64,000 nt of DNA from Hyphomicrobiales bacterium. Its GTDB lineage: Bacteria > Pseudomonadota > Alphaproteobacteria > Rhizobiales > Rhizobiaceae. Under the pieces are notes generated by a model. It saw nothing but the letters and a program-made list of their open reading frames with translations, was not told the DNA's origin and made no database searches. Of this stretch, positions 61,503 to 64,000 are shown piece by piece. Position numbers and translations under genes: made by a program. Location: positions 62,001 to 126,000 of the forward strand of contig UBYA01000016.1 in the NCBI GenBank assembly GCA_900469615.1, in the 5' to 3' direction. The stretch's first letter is position 1. Each line of letters opens with the position of its first letter.

Positions 61503-63686
61503 TTACCAGCGGTACTTCAAGGATGCCGTGATGTTGCGGCCCTGTCCGAGGTAGCAATAACCTTCATTGCAGACCGTCAGACGGCGGTTGGCGATGTTGC
61601 GGAAATCCACAGACGCCGTCAGACCTTTGTATTTCTGGTCGATTGCGCCGAAATCGTAGGAAAGCGCCGCGTCCATGTAGAAGCTTGCGCCATTCTTGTC
61701 GGTGTTGGCCGTGCTGGTATAGTTTTCGCCCGTGTAGCGGATGCCGGCTCCGACCGTCAGTCCGTTCGCCGCCGAATCCTCCTGGAAGGTGTAATTCGAC
61801 CACAGGCTGGCGATGTGCTGCGGCGTCACGGCAGGGGCGTTGCCCGCATCGTCGCCGCGCGTGATTTCGGAATGATTATAGGAATAGGATGCGATCACGT
61901 CCCAGCCATCGGTGACGGTCGCCCTGGCTTCCAGCTCGATACCCTTGTTCGTCACCTCCCCGAGCGAAGCGTAGATCGCGGTCAGGGGGTCGACCAGAAC
62001 GGGCTTGTTCTTCTCGACGAGGTGATAGGCTACCGCCGACAGCAGAATATCGGTGCCGGGTGGCTGATACTTTACGCCGAGCTCGTATTGTTCACCTTTC
62101 GTCGGATCGAGGATGCTGCCGGATGCGGATCGCTGCGTGACCGGATTGAAGGAGGTCGAGTAGCTGGTGAACGGCGCAATACCGTTGTCGAAGAGATAGA
62201 GAGCGCCGGTCTGGACCGAAAATGCGTGCTTGCTGAGATTATCGTCCGTGGTCGTTCCGGACGATACGTCCGTCGTATCTGTCGACTGCTTGACCCATGT
62301 CTGCCGTCCGCCAACCGTAAAGCGCCATTTATCGAGTTCGATCTGGTCGAGGGCATAGGCACCGATCTGCTGCAGGCTGGCGCTGACCGTGCTGAGATTA
62401 TAATCCGGCGTCGGCCCGGAAACGCCGTAGGCCGGATGGGAAATATCGAAGTCGTAGGCGGGGCTGGTCGTCGCATCCATGCCCAGCCCGAAGGAATCGT
62501 TGACATGAGTATAATCCAGGCCGACCAGCATGGTATGGGCCGCGGGACCTGTGTCGAATTTCGATTCCAGCTGATTGTCGACCTGGAAGACATTCATCGC
62601 GTCCCGGATCGAGGTCGCATTGCGATGCGCGATCGTATCGGTCCAGTCGATGGTACTGAGATAGCGCGCCTTCAGATCCAGATGCGAGAAGCGAAGGTTC
62701 TGGCGGAAGGTGAAGCCGCCATCGAACTCGTGCTCGAACTGATAGCCGATCTGCTGCTGCCGCGTCTTCTGATAGTCGTAGTCCGGATCGCTGTCGCGCA
62801 GATCGAGCACGTTGCCGTCGGGGCCGATCAGGGCGCCGACATTGGCATCGTTTTCGCTCGATTGCGCCGAACCGTAGACCGTGAATTTCGTGGCGTCATC
62901 AGGCTTCCAGGTGAAGGATGGCTGGATGAAATAGCGGTCGTCGGCGATATGAAAATTGGTGTCGCCCTTTCGTGCCAGACCGACGATCCGGTACAACAGG
63001 CTATCATCGTCCTTGGTGACGGGGCCGCCGAAATCGAACATCGTCTGGGCCCGGTCAGACGTCCCATAGACAACGCCGACTTCCCTGATCGTTTCTTCCG
63101 TCGGCAGCTTCGACACCTTGTTGACGATGCCGCCCGGCGAACCGGCGCCATAGAGCACGGAAACCGGCCCCTTGATAACCTCGACCCGTTCAAGTGCATA
63201 GGGATCGGTGCGGAACATCCCATAGTTCATGTAGGGCTGCCGCAATCCGTCCCGATAGTCGCCGTCGGTCGTGATGTCGTTGCCGCGGATAATAATCTGG
63301 TCGAAGCGCGGATCGAAGCCATACGCGCCGGTCTGGACACCGGCCGAGTAGCGCACGGCTTCGGTGATATCCTGCGCGCCACGCTCCTCCAGTTCCTTCT
63401 TCGTCACGACCGAAACGGAACGCGGCGTTTCAACCAGAGGCGTATCGATCTTGGTGGCGCCCTGGCTCTTCTTGGCCGTTACGGTCGTATTGTCGCTTTC
63501 ACCGCTCGATTGGCCGCTGACGATGATCGGCGCCAGTTGGGTGGCATCGCCACTGCCGCCGGCTGAATCCTGCGCGAGGGCATTTCCGCCCAAGGCAAAC
63601 ATAGTGGCAAGCGCGGTCGCGCCGCTCGCAAGACGGAATCTGGCCCCCACCAAACCGTTGATATTACTGTACGACCCCTGATTCAT
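61503..63686 (-). CDS. fhuA: TonB-dependent hydroxamate siderophore receptor (FhuA-like)
   Basis: The 727-residue protein has a long signal peptide ending GGNALAQ (about residue 39), a possible TonB box (APIIVSG), and a plug domain (VETPRSVSVVTKKELEERGAQDITEAVRYSAGV, RFDQIIIRGNDITTDGDYRDGLRQP, YALERVEVIKGPVSVLYGAGSPGGIVN). A 22-strand-type barrel follows, ending SLKYRW with the terminal aromatic. FhuA/FoxA/FpvA group features (YGAGSPGGIVNKVSK) point to a hydroxamate ligand, matching the nearby biosynthetic genes. No N-terminal signalling extension is present, so it does not control an anti-sigma factor. A TGA-N9-TCA box lies 77 bases upstream. Confidence 0.94.
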   Translation of the reverse strand: MNQGSYSNINGLVGARFRLASGATALATMFALGGNALAQDSAGGSGDATQLAPIIVSGQSSGESDNTTVTAKKSQGATKIDTPLVETPRSVSVVTKKELEERGAQDITEAVRYSAGVQTGAYGFDPRFDQIIIRGNDITTDGDYRDGLRQPYMNYGMFRTDPYALERVEVIKGPVSVLYGAGSPGGIVNKVSKLPTEETIREVGVVYGTSDRAQTMFDFGGPVTKDDDSLLYRIVGLARKGDTNFHIADDRYFIQPSFTWKPDDATKFTVYGSAQSSENDANVGALIGPDGNVLDLRDSDPDYDYQKTRQQQIGYQFEHEFDGGFTFRQNLRFSHLDLKARYLSTIDWTDTIAHRNATSIRDAMNVFQVDNQLESKFDTGPAAHTMLVGLDYTHVNDSFGLGMDATTSPAYDFDISHPAYGVSGPTPDYNLSTVSASLQQIGAYALDQIELDKWRFTVGGRQTWVKQSTDTTDVSSGTTTDDNLSKHAFSVQTGALYLFDNGIAPFTSYSTSFNPVTQRSASGSILDPTKGEQYELGVKYQPPGTDILLSAVAYHLVEKNKPVLVDPLTAIYASLGEVTNKGIELEARATVTDGWDVIASYSYNHSEITRGDDAGNAPAVTPQHIASLWSNYTFQEDSAANGLTVGAGIRYTGENYTSTANTDKNGASFYMDAALSYDFGAIDQKYKGLTASVDFRNIANRRLTVCNEGYCYLGQGRNITASLKYRW

Positions 63687-63762
63687 AATCGCTTTTCACC
63701 TACCCGTTCCTGACAAAGACGGCGCAAGTTAGTTCGCAGGTGCAGGCGGCGTCAAGAATACA

Positions 63763-63777
63763 TGAGTATAATAGTCA
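63763..63777. promoter_or_regulatory. iron-responsive box (TGA-N9-TCA) upstream of the receptor gene
   Basis: TGAGTATAATAGTCA fits the TGA-N9-TCA frame and shares the TATAATAG core with the box before rpoI when read in the other direction. It lies 77 bases before the receptor ATG. Confidence 0.75.
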
Positions 63778-63909
63778 TCTTTTTTGACGGATTCCGAACA
63801 TATGTTGCAGATAGCCAAACCGGTCGCGCAACGCGGCGCGGATTTGCAACCTTAAATTACATTTCCGCAACAGCCCGGCCGGCTTGCCAGATCGCGATTC
63901 CAATAATAT

Positions 63910-63924
63910 GAGTAATTTAATCAT
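63910..63924. promoter_or_regulatory. iron-responsive box (TGA-N9-TCA) upstream of the right-edge gene
   Basis: TGAGTAATTTAATCA again fits the frame. It lies 58 bases before the ATG at 63982 and about 130 bases from the receptor box, so each divergent gene has its own site. Confidence 0.7.
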
Positions 63925-63981
63925 CTTTCAAATGACCGCGTTCTTAATCGAGTGCCCCATTTTCGATCAGCCGGAGAAGCC

Positions 63982-64000
63982 ATGTCCCCGACATCGTCCA
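63982..64000 (+). CDS. start of an unidentified gene (runs off the right edge)
   Basis: An ATG at 63982 with GGAGAAG eight bases upstream opens a frame reading MSPTSS to the edge. The iron box ahead of it makes a further iron-uptake or siderophore gene likely. Six residues do not allow any naming. Confidence 0.5.

Noticed and set aside
61815..63566. 583-residue plus-strand frame
   Set aside because: It is antisense to the TonB receptor, which has plug, barrel and terminal aromatic features.

Overview
The window is a high-GC alphaproteobacterial segment, best explained as Rhizobium or a close Rhizobiaceae relative. The reasons are a complete rhizobial/Brucella-type erythritol locus, a vicibactin-like hydroxamate siderophore locus with an RpoI-type sigma factor, TGA-N9-TCA (RirA-type) iron boxes, a DUF1402 protein, and four intergenic repeats of the RIME1 type. 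No rRNA, tRNA, replication origin or CRISPR array was seen.

Layout. 1-4.6 kb: the start of a GH3 glycosidase, small exported proteins (a BTLCP-type cysteine protease, DUF1402), a GT29-like protein, and an OmpW porin behind an Fnr/FixK-type box. 4.6-17.1 kb: the erythritol locus. On the minus strand are eryA-eryB-eryC-eryD, then eryR-tpiB-rpiB; divergently on the plus strand are a DUF2291 gene and an ABC transporter (eryEFG). Together they import erythritol, phosphorylate and oxidise it, and isomerise the tetrulose phosphate to D-erythrose 4-phosphate. 17.2-25.5 kb: a second sugar-alcohol region with a DeoR regulator, an FGGY kinase and a GlpD-like dehydrogenase, a convergent class II aldolase, and a hexuronate/aldonate oxidoreductase pair. 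25.5-26 kb: a decayed IS3 transposase and a repeat.

26.2-42.3 kb: surface polysaccharide genes. They comprise a GT4 transferase, the Wzm/Wzt O-antigen exporter, a WbdD-like methyltransferase-kinase-coiled-coil protein predicted to terminate chains, a double-GT4 polymerase of WbdA type, a GtrA/GtrB/membrane-protein modification module, and rmlBDAC for dTDP-L-rhamnose. A broken fragment of rmlA lies beside rmlC, so this region has recombined. The exporter permease and the large membrane protein are visibly AT-richer than their surroundings.

42.5-64 kb: a siderophore locus. The plus strand carries a C-A-T-TE NRPS, an N-hydroxylase, a phosphopantetheinyl transferase, an RpoI-like ECF sigma factor and an ABC importer (ATPase, binding protein, fused permease). 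The minus strand carries an acyl-CoA N-acyltransferase, a MATE exporter, two PLP enzymes (Cys/Met-type and LysA-type), a cytochrome P450 and an LpxL-type acyltransferase. A FhuA-type receptor closes the locus. Perfect TGA-N9-TCA boxes precede the sigma factor, the receptor and the gene starting at the right edge, but none precedes the biosynthetic operons. This suggests a cascade of iron repressor, then sigma factor, then biosynthesis. The extra PLP enzyme, P450 and acyltransferase are the most unusual part of the window.
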